Source of the DNA: UBA4644 sp964646225
GTDB taxonomy: Bacteria; Bacillota; Clostridia; Oscillospirales; Butyricicoccaceae
Length of the DNA stretch: 38,315 bases
NCBI GenBank assembly: GCA_964646225.1
Contig: CAZYAD010000014.1
Coordinates: forward strand, 1 to 38,315
Direction of reading: 5' to 3'
The position numbers and the translations under genes were made by a program. Below the pieces are notes generated by a model. It was not told the origin of the DNA and made no database searches. It saw only the letters and a list, made by a program, of their open reading frames with translations. Below are positions 16,939 through 25,512 of the stretch, piece after piece. Position 1 is the stretch's first letter. Each line of letters starts with the position of its first letter.

Positions 16939-19521
16939 TCAGAAGTCGCGCTTGCGGGCCATGCGCTCCTGCCAGTCAGACTTGGTGATGAGCACGGCGC
17001 GGGGCTTGCTGCCCTCGAAGGGGCCGACGATGCCCCGCTCCTCCATCTGATCCACCAGACGGGCGGCGCGGGAGTAGCCCAGCTTCAGCCGGCGCTGGAG
17101 CATGGACACCGAGGCCTGGCCGCTGGAAACCACGATCTCCACGGCGTCATCGAACAGCTCGTCCTCTGCATCGTCGCCGCCGGAGTCGGAGCCGGAGGAC
17201 GAGCCGCCCTCCTCGGCAGCCTGCGCCGAGCGCTCCATATGGTCGAGAATTTCCTGATTGTACTCGGGCTGGCCGCACTGCTTGACAAAGGCCACCACCT
17301 CCTCTACCTCGACGTCGGAGACAAAGCAGCCCTGGATGCGCATGGGCTTGGTGACCCCAAGGGGAGCGTAGAGCATATCGCCCTTGCCCAGCAGCTTTTC
17401 GGCTCCCGACTGATCCATGATGATGCGGGAGTTGATGGCGGAGGCAACGGCAAAGGCAATGCGGGAGGGAATGTTGTCCTTCATCAGGCCGGTGATCACA
17501 TCGGCGGAGGGACGCTGGGTGGCGATGATCAGGTGCATACCGGCGGCACGGGCCATCTGGGCCAGACGGATGATGGCATTTTCCACCTCGGAGCGGGCCA
17601 CGGCCATCAGGTCGGCCAGCTCGTCGATGACGATGACCACCTGGGGCAGGGGCTCGTTTTCGCCCTCGGGATCCTTTTCCAGCTCGGCATTATAGGCGGC
17701 CAGATTGCGGGCGCCCACCTCGGAGAACAGCTTGTAGCGGCGCATCATTTCGGTGACGGCCCAGTTCAGGGCACCGGCGGCCTTTTTGGGGTCGGTGACC
17801 ACAGGGATCAGCAGATGGGGGATGCCGTTGTAGACACCCAGCTCGATCATCTTGGGGTCTACCATGATGAGGCGCACCTCCTCCGGGGAGGCCTTGTACA
17901 GGATGGACATGAGGATGGAGTTGATGCACACCGATTTGCCCGAGCCGGTGGTACCGGCGATGAGCATATGGGGCATTTTGGAGATATCGCCCACGGTGGG
18001 CGCACCGGTGATATCCTTGCCCAGGGCGAAGGACAGCTTGCTTTTGGCGTTCTGGAAGGCGGGAGAGCCGATGATATCCCGGGCGGTGACCAGCTCCTGC
18101 TGGTCGTTGGGCACCTCGATGCCCACGGCGTTTTTCTCCGGGATGGCGGAGACGCGGACGCCGGGCGCGCCCAGCGCCAGGGCGATGTCATCGGCCAGAT
18201 TGGTGACCTTGCTGAACTTGATGCCCCGCTGCAGCAGCAGCTCATAGCGGGTGACGGCGGGGCCGTTGGTGGTGTCGATGACACGGGCCTCCACGCCGAA
18301 GGATTGCAGCACATCCACCAGCCGCTCGGCGCACTTGCGGATGGCTTCGGCAGAGCCTGCGGGCTTGCCGGGACCGGGCTTCAGCAGGCGAAGGGGGGGA
18401 TATAAGTAAATGGGCGCGCCCTCGCTGTCCTCCAGCGCCTTCTGGATCTGCACCTCCACCGGCTCCTCGGCGTCGTCGCCCGCGTCGGCAGGCGGGGCGG
18501 GCCGGGGCGCAGGCTCCTCCCAGGGGGGAAGGTCCTCCGGCAGCGGGGGCTCGGCCACAGGGGCTTCGGCAGATACGGGCAGCTCGTCGGGGATCGAGCA
18601 GGTGTCTGGCTCATCCGCCAGCAGGGGTTCCTCCGGGTCAGGGATGACCTCCGGCTGAGGAGCTGGCGCAGGGACGGGGGCGGGCTTGTCCCTGTGGAAC
18701 AGGCCCCGCAGAGCCTCGGCCGGGGTGGCCACATTGGGGGGAGGCAGGGGGCTTTCCTTTTTGCGGTCGGGGGTGCGGACGGTGACGGCCTCGTCATCCA
18801 GGGCCACATCGATGGACTTGGGATCGTGGGGCAGGCGTCTGGGCTCCCGCTTTTCGGGGAAGCGGGGCTGCTCCGGCTCGGGGGGCAGCTCCTTTTCGGA
18901 GATGGGACGGGCGCGGCGGCACAGCTCAGCCAGTCGGGCGGGGGTCAGGCGGCAGCCGGCAGCCAGCAGCGCCAGCAGCAGCACCACGGCCACCACTGTG
19001 CCGCCCACGGTGGACAGCGCCGCCCGCAGCAGCTCGGCCAGACCGCCGGAAAGCACGCCGCCGGAGGACAGGGTCAGGCCGTCGGCTCCCAGCCGGGACA
19101 GGGAGGGGCGGAGGCCGGCATCCGCGGCAAGGAGATGGCGCAGAGCACCATAGAGCAGCGGGACAAGGCCCCAGGCGGAGGCCTGGAGCCGAACCTTTTT
19201 CCGCCGCTTTGCCAGCAGCAGCAGGGCGCACACCAGCAGACACAGGGGCAGCAGCTCCGCGCCCCAGCCCAGCAGCCAGCGGGCGGCGGTGCGGTACCAG
19301 GCGATCAGGAAGCCGCCTGCGCCGAACAGATCCAGCACGCCGATAAAGCTGAGGCACAAAAGCACGGCGGCCAGCACGCAGCGGCGCTGGGCCAGCAGCT
19401 CGGCGGCCTGCTTTTGGGTGGGGGCTTTGGAGGCGGGCTTCCGGGAGGGGGCCTTTTTACCGCCGGAGCCGCTTTTTGCCGCCGGCTTTTTGGCGGCGGG
19501 GGTCTTTTTGGTCTGTGCCAA
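16939..19521 (-). CDS. ftsK: FtsK/SpoIIIE DNA translocase
   Basis: A membrane-anchored, ATP-driven DNA pump that clears chromosome ends from the division or sporulation septum. The 860-residue protein has a Lys/Ala-rich N-terminus, about four membrane helices (residues 45-195), an acidic Pro-rich linker to about 380, then the alpha and beta motor domains. Walker A GTTGSGKS is near residue 520 and Walker B VVIVIDELADLM near 634. A C-terminal gamma winged helix (VSMLQRRLKLGYSRAARL) reads KOPS/SRS-type sites. I chose the TTG at 19521 because GAGGTGAG precedes it; a GTG at 19530 lies inside that ribosome site. FtsK versus SpoIIIE cannot be decided. Confidence 0.93.
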   Translation of the reverse strand: MAQTKKTPAAKKPAAKSGSGGKKAPSRKPASKAPTQKQAAELLAQRRCVLAAVLLCLSFIGVLDLFGAGGFLIAWYRTAARWLLGWGAELLPLCLLVCALLLLAKRRKKVRLQASAWGLVPLLYGALRHLLAADAGLRPSLSRLGADGLTLSSGGVLSGGLAELLRAALSTVGGTVVAVVLLLALLAAGCRLTPARLAELCRRARPISEKELPPEPEQPRFPEKREPRRLPHDPKSIDVALDDEAVTVRTPDRKKESPLPPPNVATPAEALRGLFHRDKPAPVPAPAPQPEVIPDPEEPLLADEPDTCSIPDELPVSAEAPVAEPPLPEDLPPWEEPAPRPAPPADAGDDAEEPVEVQIQKALEDSEGAPIYLYPPLRLLKPGPGKPAGSAEAIRKCAERLVDVLQSFGVEARVIDTTNGPAVTRYELLLQRGIKFSKVTNLADDIALALGAPGVRVSAIPEKNAVGIEVPNDQQELVTARDIIGSPAFQNAKSKLSFALGKDITGAPTVGDISKMPHMLIAGTTGSGKSVCINSILMSILYKASPEEVRLIMVDPKMIELGVYNGIPHLLIPVVTDPKKAAGALNWAVTEMMRRYKLFSEVGARNLAAYNAELEKDPEGENEPLPQVVIVIDELADLMAVARSEVENAIIRLAQMARAAGMHLIIATQRPSADVITGLMKDNIPSRIAFAVASAINSRIIMDQSGAEKLLGKGDMLYAPLGVTKPMRIQGCFVSDVEVEEVVAFVKQCGQPEYNQEILDHMERSAQAAEEGGSSSGSDSGGDDAEDELFDDAVEIVVSSGQASVSMLQRRLKLGYSRAARLVDQMEERGIVGPFEGSKPRAVLITKSDWQERMARKRDF

Positions 19522-19531
19522 GGGTCTCACC

Positions 19532-20350
19532 TCAGATCAAATTCAGAATGATGGTCAGCAGGCCCACCGCCAGGCAATAGACGGCGAACCAGCGGAAGGT
19601 GTTTTTTTGCACCAGCAGACGGACGGTGAAGATGGCCAGCCAGCCGCACACCGCCGAGGTGACAAAGCCCACCAGACAGGGCAGCAGCATATCGCCGTCC
19701 AGACCGCCGGAGACAAGGTCGGGCAGCTTGAACACCACCGCGCCGCAGACGGCGGGGATGCTCATCAGGAAGCCGAAGCGCACGGCGAAATCCTTGCGGA
19801 AACCGGAAAACAGGCCGCCGCAGATGGTACTGCCGCTGCGGGATACGCCGGGGAACAGGGCGATGAGCTGCATCAGCCCCACCTTAAAGCCATCCCGGTA
19901 GGGGGCGTCGGTCTCGGTCTTCCGGCCGCCGCTGTGTTTGGCGGCCGCCCACAGCATCGCGGCGGTAAAGCACAGGGCGATGCCGATGAACAGGGTGCTG
20001 TCGAAGGCAGACTCCACATAGCCCTCCAGCACGGCACCCAGCACCAGCGGCAGGGTGGCCAGCAGCAGCAGGACGATCAGACGGCGGGTGGGGATGTTTT
20101 TGACCCGGAAGCCATCGCCCACCCAGCCGAAAAAGGCCAGGATCAGGGCCTTGACATCGGCCCGGAAGGCGAGGATCACCGCCACCAGCGTGCCAAGATG
20201 GAGCAGCAGGTCAAAGGCGACGGCGTTCACATTGTATTGTTCGAAATCGACCAGCGACTGTACCAGCGCCAGATGGCCGGAGGAGGAGATGGGAAGAAAC
20301 TCCGCAAATCCCTGCACTGCGCCCAGAAGAATCGCGACCCAGATAGGCAT
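19532..20350 (-). CDS. uppP: Undecaprenyl-diphosphatase UppP/BacA
   Basis: An integral membrane enzyme that dephosphorylates undecaprenyl diphosphate, recycling the lipid carrier for peptidoglycan; high levels give bacitracin resistance. The 272-residue protein carries both family motifs, GFAEFLPISSSGHL near residue 14 and PGVSRSGSTICGG near 155. It has about eight hydrophobic segments. ATG at 20350 follows GAGGTGA. It ends two bases before the GTG option of ftsK, indicating coupling. The 114 bases upstream hold two small hairpins (20393-20410 and 20421-20433) without a T run, so read-through from the DUF2156 gene is possible. Confidence 0.95.
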   Translation of the reverse strand: MPIWVAILLGAVQGFAEFLPISSSGHLALVQSLVDFEQYNVNAVAFDLLLHLGTLVAVILAFRADVKALILAFFGWVGDGFRVKNIPTRRLIVLLLLATLPLVLGAVLEGYVESAFDSTLFIGIALCFTAAMLWAAAKHSGGRKTETDAPYRDGFKVGLMQLIALFPGVSRSGSTICGGLFSGFRKDFAVRFGFLMSIPAVCGAVVFKLPDLVSGGLDGDMLLPCLVGFVTSAVCGWLAIFTVRLLVQKNTFRWFAVYCLAVGLLTIILNLI

Positions 20351-20464
20351 AAATGTCACCTCATAATCAGAATAGTATGGAAGGGGCTGCCGGAGAGCGG
20401 ATAGGCTCTCTCAGTCAGCGGCGCCGACGGCGCTTTCAGTGGAAGTGCCGGGGGAAGGCGGCGG

Positions 20465-21352
20465 TCAGTCCACGCGGAGCTGATATTTGTCCAGAAGGCC
20501 GCAGGGCCGCCAGCGCAGCTTGCTTTGCCGCAGGCCCTCGTCGCCGGCGTCATCCTCCCGGTTGATATAGCGGACGCCATCGGTGCAGGCGTAGCGGGCA
20601 AACTCCCGGACGATCATGGGATACGCGCCGGGGTAGCGGGTGTCGGCCTTTTCGATGTGGACATAGAGGGTGTCGCTCACCACCTCCCCAAGGGTCATGG
20701 CGATGATGCGGCCCTCGGCCCACAGCGCACCGCCCAGAAAGCCGTAGAGGTCGAAGTTGTCCAGCACCTCGTGGGCCTTGCGCTCATCCTCCTGATAGGT
20801 GGCGGCGTCCTTTTCCCGGTTTTCGTCGAACCAGGCAAAAAAGGCGCGGACGGCATCCAGATTGGCTGTTGTGATGGGTTCAAAGCGCCAATCCGGATAC
20901 AAACGGTTGAATTTACTGATGTGATTACGTTGAGTAGCGTATTTTTTGCCCTCCAGCGCTTTGAGATCTTCGGCATGGTACAGATAATCGGCCCAGGCGG
21001 GGATGGTCTCGATCAGAGCGTCGGGCCAGAGGGCACGGAGCATGGGCAGCTCCTCCTCCGGCACGGTGGAAAGCAGCAGCGGCTGGCCGCACTGCTGACA
21101 GTGGGCCTTCAGCAGCCGCAGGGCCGCAGGCACATCGCCCTCCATGGGGACGGAGTAGAAGTGCTGACCGGTCTCCGGCAGGATGGAGCGGAGAAACAGG
21201 GTGCCGTTTTGCACGGTGTAGGCGGTCTGAAAGTAATCCCGCCACAGAAAGGTGCCGCCGATGGTACTGTCGCAGATGCGGCTGGGCTGACGGTGAAAAT
21301 AGGGACGCAGGACGGTGATATCCCGCAGGGTCAGAGGTTGGAATTCCAGCAT
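20465..21352 (-). CDS. DUF2156 (PG lysyltransferase-like) protein
   Basis: A 295-residue soluble protein of the DUF2156 group, related to the C-terminal GNAT-fold domain of MprF-type aminoacyl-phosphatidylglycerol synthases. It starts LEFQPLTLRDITVLRPYF and has ATQRNHISKFNRLYP near residue 140. It ends with YINREDDAGDEGLRQSKLRWRPCGLL, typical of the family. No membrane helices are present, so it is the stand-alone domain and its acceptor is unknown. ATG at 21352 is served by an AAAGGAGAGAAGAG stretch; an in-frame ATG upstream lies at the promoter -10 and cannot be the start. Confidence 0.85.
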   Translation of the reverse strand: MLEFQPLTLRDITVLRPYFHRQPSRICDSTIGGTFLWRDYFQTAYTVQNGTLFLRSILPETGQHFYSVPMEGDVPAALRLLKAHCQQCGQPLLLSTVPEEELPMLRALWPDALIETIPAWADYLYHAEDLKALEGKKYATQRNHISKFNRLYPDWRFEPITTANLDAVRAFFAWFDENREKDAATYQEDERKAHEVLDNFDLYGFLGGALWAEGRIIAMTLGEVVSDTLYVHIEKADTRYPGAYPMIVREFARYACTDGVRYINREDDAGDEGLRQSKLRWRPCGLLDKYQLRVD

Positions 21353-21408
21353 AGGGTGTTTTCTCTTCTCTCCTTTTTCGGTGCGTGTGGATAGCTTATC
21401 AAACATAT

Positions 21409-21437
21409 AGTATAGCATACTTCTTTGCAAATTGCAC
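21409..21437 (-). promoter_or_regulatory. Promoter of the DUF2156 gene
   Basis: On the minus strand TATACT (21409-21414) has an adjoining TGC extended -10 and a weak GTGCAA (21432-21437) 17 bases upstream. It is divergent from the promoter at 21489-21518. Confidence 0.5.
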
Positions 21438-21488
21438 CCGGAAAAGCGTCGGTTTTCTAAAGATTTCTTCAAGGTTGGCGGTTTCCTC

Positions 21489-21518
21489 TTGCATCCGCCG
21501 GGGCGGGCGTGGTATAAC
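21489..21518 (+). promoter_or_regulatory. Promoter of the VTT-domain gene
   Basis: TTGCAT (21489-21494) and TATAAC (21513-21518) are 18 bases apart, 30 bases before the start codon. Confidence 0.6.
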
Positions 21519-21548
21519 CAGAGCAGAAGGATGCGGGAGGTGTCTGCA

Positions 21549-22136
21549 ATGGAGCAAAAACCGCGGTCGTGGGTGCAGCGGCTGCTGAAAATCGGCACGG
21601 CGCTGTTTTTTGTGCTGCTGGCCGCCCTTTGCCTGAAGGGCTGGCGCATGGGGCTGTTCAAGAGTCTGGACACCCTGCAGGCCTATATCCAGGGCACCGG
21701 CGTCTGGGCGCCGCTGGCCTTTCTGCTGTTGCAGATGATGCAGATCCTGATGGCCTTTATCCCCGGCGGAGTGCTGCTGGGCGGGGGCGTGGTGATCTTT
21801 GGCCCGTGGGAGGGGCTGTTTTATAATTTTCTGGGGACGGTGCTGGGCTCCTGCCTGAATTTCGGGCTGGCACGGCGCTGGGGGCGGCGGCTCGCCGGGC
21901 ATCTCCTCAGTCCGGTCACACAGGAAAAGTATCTGGGCTGGCTCAACCAGGGGAAGCGGTTCCGGCGGCTGTTTGCCCTGGCCATCCTGCTGCCCTTTTT
22001 TCCTGACGATGCCTTGTGCATGATTGCGGGGCTCAGCGACATGAGCTGGCAGACCTTTTTGCTGATCCTGCTGCTGAAGCTGCCGTCCATCGCCGCGTAC
22101 AGCGTGGCATATGCTGCCGCAGGGCAGGTGCTGTAG
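21549..22136 (+). CDS. TVP38/TMEM64 (VTT-domain) membrane protein
   Basis: A 195-residue membrane protein of the DedA/TVP38 superfamily, some members of which flip undecaprenyl phosphate or other lipids. It has about five hydrophobic segments. The VTT core reads MAFIPGGVLLGGGVVIFGPW near residue 75, then GTVLGSCLNFGLARRWG, with LLPFFPDDALCMIAG near 150. The conserved acidic and Pro residues of the re-entrant loop are present. The start at 21549 follows GGGAGGTG. Its lipid substrate, if any, is unknown. Confidence 0.88.
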   Translation: MEQKPRSWVQRLLKIGTALFFVLLAALCLKGWRMGLFKSLDTLQAYIQGTGVWAPLAFLLLQMMQILMAFIPGGVLLGGGVVIFGPWEGLFYNFLGTVLGSCLNFGLARRWGRRLAGHLLSPVTQEKYLGWLNQGKRFRRLFALAILLPFFPDDALCMIAGLSDMSWQTFLLILLLKLPSIAAYSVAYAAAGQVL

Positions 22137-22147
22137 GATGAAAGGCC

Positions 22148-22176
22148 TTTACTTTCCCGGCGGGGCGTGGTACACT
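22148..22176 (+). promoter_or_regulatory. Promoter of the C39-like peptidase
   Basis: TTTACT (22148-22153) and TACACT (22171-22176) have a 17-base spacer, 34 bases before the start codon. Confidence 0.5.
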
Positions 22177-22209
22177 AAGGCCAATATCTGAAAAAAGGAG
22201 CGTTTTTTC

Positions 22210-22767
22210 ATGGAATACAAGTACTGGAATCAGCTGAATTATCCCGATATCCCCTATGGCCCCAATGGCACGGTGGCCTCCAGCGGCTGCGGCCTGTGCT
22301 CGGCCTGCATGGTGGTGGAGAGCATGACCGGCGAGCGGTTTACTCCGGCGGACGCGGTGGCACTGGCCGAGGCGGCGGGCGCTCATGACCACACCGGCAC
22401 CGAGATCACCCTGCTGGCCCCCGCTGTCTGCGAGAAGTTCGGTCTGACGGTGGAATACACCTGTGACCACGGCAGAATGCAGCAGTTCCTGCTGAACGGC
22501 GAGGGCATGGCCATTGCTAACTCCGGCGGCGACCGTCCCGGCTGGACGGGCGTCTTTACCACCGGCGGGCATTTTATCGTGCTGTGCTCTGCCAAGGGGC
22601 GGGAGATCTGCGTGATGGATCCCTCCATGCGTCCGGGCAAGTATGAGTGCGAGGGACGCAAGGGCAAGGTGCGGGTCGAGGGCGATCTGGCCTATGTGGA
22701 CATTGCCGATCTGGCGCGGGACTGCGACAACCGCTATCCCTCCTACGCGCTGTTCCGCCGGAAATAA
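22210..22767 (+). CDS. C39-like cysteine peptidase domain protein
   Basis: This 185-residue protein is a stand-alone papain-like domain of the peptidase C39_2 type. The nucleophile is in ASSGCGLCSACMVVES (Cys27), the catalytic His in FTTGGHFIVL (His121) and the Asp in CVMDPS (Asp137), in the correct order. No signal peptide, membrane helix or ATPase domain is present, so it is not a bacteriocin-exporter peptidase and should be cytoplasmic. The target is unknown. The start follows AAAAAAGGAG, and it is a single-gene unit with its own promoter. Confidence 0.85.
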   Translation: MEYKYWNQLNYPDIPYGPNGTVASSGCGLCSACMVVESMTGERFTPADAVALAEAAGAHDHTGTEITLLAPAVCEKFGLTVEYTCDHGRMQQFLLNGEGMAIANSGGDRPGWTGVFTTGGHFIVLCSAKGREICVMDPSMRPGKYECEGRKGKVRVEGDLAYVDIADLARDCDNRYPSYALFRRK

Positions 22768-23095
22768 GAGACCGGCCCTGAGGGGGACGGGGGCGCGCTG
22801 GGGCGTTTTCCGAAAGCGCGGCTCCTGCCGTTCTCCTTTCCGGCCCTGCCGGTCGGCACTTTTGACCGGCCCAAAATGCCCAAAAGCCGCCGGGGGCCGC
22901 CAGGGGAAGTGCAGGAAGCCCCCGGATCCCTGGTCTGCCCAGTAGACCGGGACTCCACCCTTCGCCAGCGAATCCCACGTCAGGTCTGCCGTCTTAGCAA
23001 TTTCAACATATAGAGATTGCGAAGTGGGCTTTGATTGCCGGAAGCAACGGGCAGCGAGTCCCCGCAGGGGGAGGCCGAGGGCTTTGAGGACAGAA
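22768..23095. other. Gene-free, hairpin-rich intergenic stretch
   Basis: No frame here has a ribosome site or family resemblance. Several short perfect inverted repeats are visible: 22848-22854 with 22864-22870, GGTCT 22932-22936 with 22944-22948, and 22997-23004 with 23013-23020 (one G-U type pair) inside an AT-rich pocket. The two flanking genes converge on this region. It could hold the C39 gene terminator, a repeat element or a structured RNA. Confidence 0.5.
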
Positions 23096-23129
23096 AAATG
23101 GAGCGTATCCAAAAGGATACGCTCCATTT
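23095..23129 (-). terminator. Rho-independent terminator of the phosphoribosyltransferase
   Basis: Perfect 14-bp arms 23097-23110 and 23115-23128 enclose AAAA. The minus strand continues with a T run after the stem. It lies 27 bases beyond the stop. Confidence 0.85.
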
Positions 23130-23155
23130 GCTGTTTTATGACCGGGGGCGGGGGA

Positions 23156-23707
23156 TCATTTGACGGTGCCGTCGGCATTGAAGACGGGGAGCTTTTCCAG
23201 ATAGGTGATGTCCTGACGCTCCTGCGCGTCGCCCTCCGCCAGGATGGACATCCGGCCGCAGACGATGCCGCCGGCCTTTTCCACCAGAGCCTCCACGGCG
23301 CGGAGAGACTCGCCGGTGGAGATCACATCGTCCACGATGAGGATGCGCTTGCCCTTCATCTTTTCGGCGTCGGCGCCGTCCAGGTACAGGTGCTGCACGG
23401 CATCGGTGGTGATGGAGCGCACCTCCACGCCGAAGACCGTCTGCATATACAGCTTGGTGTGCTTGCGGGCGATGAAATAGGTCTCGTCGCCGTGCTGACG
23501 GGCCATTTCGTGGGCCAGGGGGATGCCCTTTGCCTCAGCGGTGATCAGGTAGTCGTACTCCGGCGCTTTTTTCAGCAGCTCGGCGGCACAGGCCACGGTC
23601 AGGGGCGCATCGCCAAAGATGACGAAGCCGGCGATATACAGGTCGTCGCTGACACGGCAGATGGGCAGGTGACGCTCCAGCCCGGCGATGGTCATGGTAT
23701 GAAACAT
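23156..23707 (-). CDS. Adenine-phosphoribosyltransferase-like protein
   Basis: A 183-residue type I phosphoribosyltransferase. The PRPP-binding motif is RILIVDDVISTGES at residues 121-134, preceded by YDYLITAEAKGIPLAHEMA. The layout resembles adenine PRTases, so purine salvage is likely, but a regulatory role is possible because PRTase folds also occur in PurR/XprT proteins. The start ATG 23707 follows an AGAGG site. It is transcribed alone from a near-consensus promoter and ends at a strong terminator. Confidence 0.82.
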   Translation of the reverse strand: MFHTMTIAGLERHLPICRVSDDLYIAGFVIFGDAPLTVACAAELLKKAPEYDYLITAEAKGIPLAHEMARQHGDETYFIARKHTKLYMQTVFGVEVRSITTDAVQHLYLDGADAEKMKGKRILIVDDVISTGESLRAVEALVEKAGGIVCGRMSILAEGDAQERQDITYLEKLPVFNADGTVK

Positions 23708-23744
23708 AAGAACAGCCTCTTTTCTGTTTGATCTTCCACCCATC

Positions 23745-23772
23745 ATTATAGCGCGGTGAGACAAAATGTCAA
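23745..23772 (-). promoter_or_regulatory. Consensus promoter of the phosphoribosyltransferase
   Basis: On the minus strand TTGACA (23767-23772) and TATAAT (23745-23750) are both perfect, with a 16-base spacer. Confidence 0.85.
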
Positions 23773-23854
23773 ACAAAACCGAAGGGTGAGGGCGGTGTCA
23801 AGTGGAAATCTCCGCAGGCGGGGGCTAAACTGCGGGGAGAAGGGAGGAGAGGGA

Positions 23855-25402
23855 ATGAAGAAAACAGTGCCGGGCAGGGAGGCCTGTGCCGGCGACCCCA
23901 TGGCCTTTGGAAAGCGGTATCTGGGGCATTATTTTACGGCGGCGTCTCCAGCCTTTCACCGGGAGCTGTGCCGTCTGTGGCGGAGGCGGGTGATGAAGCG
24001 GCTCACGCCGGGGCCGGAGACTCTGCCGCGGATGCTGGAAAGCCCCGGCTGCCGTCTGGCGCTGGCCGCGCCGCGGGGACACGCAAAGTCCACCGTGATG
24101 AGCCTGCAGAATGTACTCCATGCTGCCCTGTTCGGATACAAGAAGTACATCCTGCTGATCTCGGACACAGAGGGGCAGGCGGTGAGCTTTCTGGACTGCA
24201 TCAAGGCGGAGCTGGAGGAAAACGAGCTGCTGCTGGCGGAGTTCGGAGACCAGAAGGGGAAGGTGTGGAAAAGCGGGGTGATCCTGTTGCAGAACGGATG
24301 CCGCATCGACGCGGTGGGGTCGGGGCAGAAGCTGCGGGGACGGCGACACGGGGCGCGGCGGCCGGATCTGATCCTGCTGGACGACATCGAGAACGATCAG
24401 GAGGTGCTGTCGCCCGACGGGCGGCGCAAGCTGGAGCGGTGGTTCTTTGGGGCGGTATCCAAGGCGGGGGACCGGTACACCGACATCGTCTGCATCGGAA
24501 CGGTGCTCCATCATGACAGCCTGCTGGTGCAGCTGCTGGAAAACCCGGCCTATCGGGGCGCACGCTGGCAGGCGGTGGAGCGGTTTTCCCAAAGCCCGCT
24601 GTGGGAGCGCTGGCGGGCCATCTACACCGACCGGGAAAACGAAGAGCGGGACATCCGGGCGATGCGGTTTTTCCGGGAGCACAGGCGGGAGATGCTGGCG
24701 GGGACGCAGGTGCTCTGGCCCCAGAAGCTGAGCTATTATGATCTGATGTGCATGATGGTCAGCGAGGGGGAGAGCGCCTTCTGGCAGGAGATGCAGAATC
24801 AGCCCAGGGATCCGGGGCAGTGTCTGTTTCCGCGGGAATGGCTGCGGTTTTACCGGCGGGAGAGCCTGGAGCCGGGCGGGGCCTACCGGTTTTTCGGGTA
24901 TTGCGACCCCAGCCTGGGGAAAAGCAGCGACGCGGACTTTTCGGCCATCCTGACGCTGGCTCAGCACCGGCAGAGCGGCGTAATGTATGTGGTGGACGCC
25001 GATCTGCAGCGGCGGCACCCGGACCGGATCATTCAGGATGTGCTGGACAAGGCCAGGTGGCTGGAGCGGGAGTTCGGGGTCCGGTACACCGCCTTTGGCG
25101 CGGAGACCAACCAGTTCCAGTGGTTTTTGAAGGAGCGGCTGGCGGCGGAGAGCGCCGCGCAGGGGGTGTATCTGCCGTTGACAGAGGTGCGGGCGGCCAG
25201 CGACAAGACGATGCGTATCCAGACATTGCAGCCGGACATCCGAAACGGGTATCTGCGGTTTTGCAAAGAGCAGGTGGAGCTGCTGCGGCAGCTGGAGGAG
25301 TTTCCGCTGGGGCGGCATGACGACGGGCCCGATGCGCTGGAGGGAGCGGTGCGGCTGTGCAAAAAGTACGGCAGGCTGGGCACCACGGGGCTGTGGGCCT
25401 GA
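23855..25402 (+). CDS. Phage-type terminase large subunit, isolated
   Basis: A 515-residue DNA-packaging motor protein (TerL) with ATPase and nuclease halves. Walker A is PRGHAKST (73-80), Walker B LILLDDIEND (172-181) and the coupling motif GTVLHHDSLL (215-224). The RNase H-like nuclease has Asp351 in YCDPSLGKSSDADF, Glu417 in FGAETNQF, and HDDGPDALEG (488-497). All key residues look intact, so it is not an obvious pseudogene. Yet no small terminase, portal, capsid or integrase gene is in the window. The start follows GGAGGAG. It may be a prophage remnant or a domesticated enzyme; no strong promoter is visible. Confidence 0.88.
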   Translation: MKKTVPGREACAGDPMAFGKRYLGHYFTAASPAFHRELCRLWRRRVMKRLTPGPETLPRMLESPGCRLALAAPRGHAKSTVMSLQNVLHAALFGYKKYILLISDTEGQAVSFLDCIKAELEENELLLAEFGDQKGKVWKSGVILLQNGCRIDAVGSGQKLRGRRHGARRPDLILLDDIENDQEVLSPDGRRKLERWFFGAVSKAGDRYTDIVCIGTVLHHDSLLVQLLENPAYRGARWQAVERFSQSPLWERWRAIYTDRENEERDIRAMRFFREHRREMLAGTQVLWPQKLSYYDLMCMMVSEGESAFWQEMQNQPRDPGQCLFPREWLRFYRRESLEPGGAYRFFGYCDPSLGKSSDADFSAILTLAQHRQSGVMYVVDADLQRRHPDRIIQDVLDKARWLEREFGVRYTAFGAETNQFQWFLKERLAAESAAQGVYLPLTEVRAASDKTMRIQTLQPDIRNGYLRFCKEQVELLRQLEEFPLGRHDDGPDALEGAVRLCKKYGRLGTTGLWA

Positions 25403-25419
25403 GAGCGGGGGAGCCTCCC

Positions 25420-25448
25420 TTGCCAAAAAAGCAGCGGCGTATTATAAT
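25420..25448 (+). promoter_or_regulatory. Strong promoter between the terminase and the unknown gene
   Basis: TTGCCA (25420-25425) and a perfect TATAAT (25443-25448) are 17 bases apart, 64 bases before the next start codon. Confidence 0.75.
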
Positions 25449-25512
25449 GGGGGCAGCAAAGGGCCGGACACGGCCCTTGTGAGAGAACAACGAGGAAACG
25501 GAGGGGTCGGTC

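Noticed and set aside
22033..23178. 381-codon minus-strand frame across the intergenic stretch
   Set aside because: It runs antisense through the C39 peptidase and the VTT gene and starts without a ribosome site. A short part looks protein-like, but not enough to call a gene.
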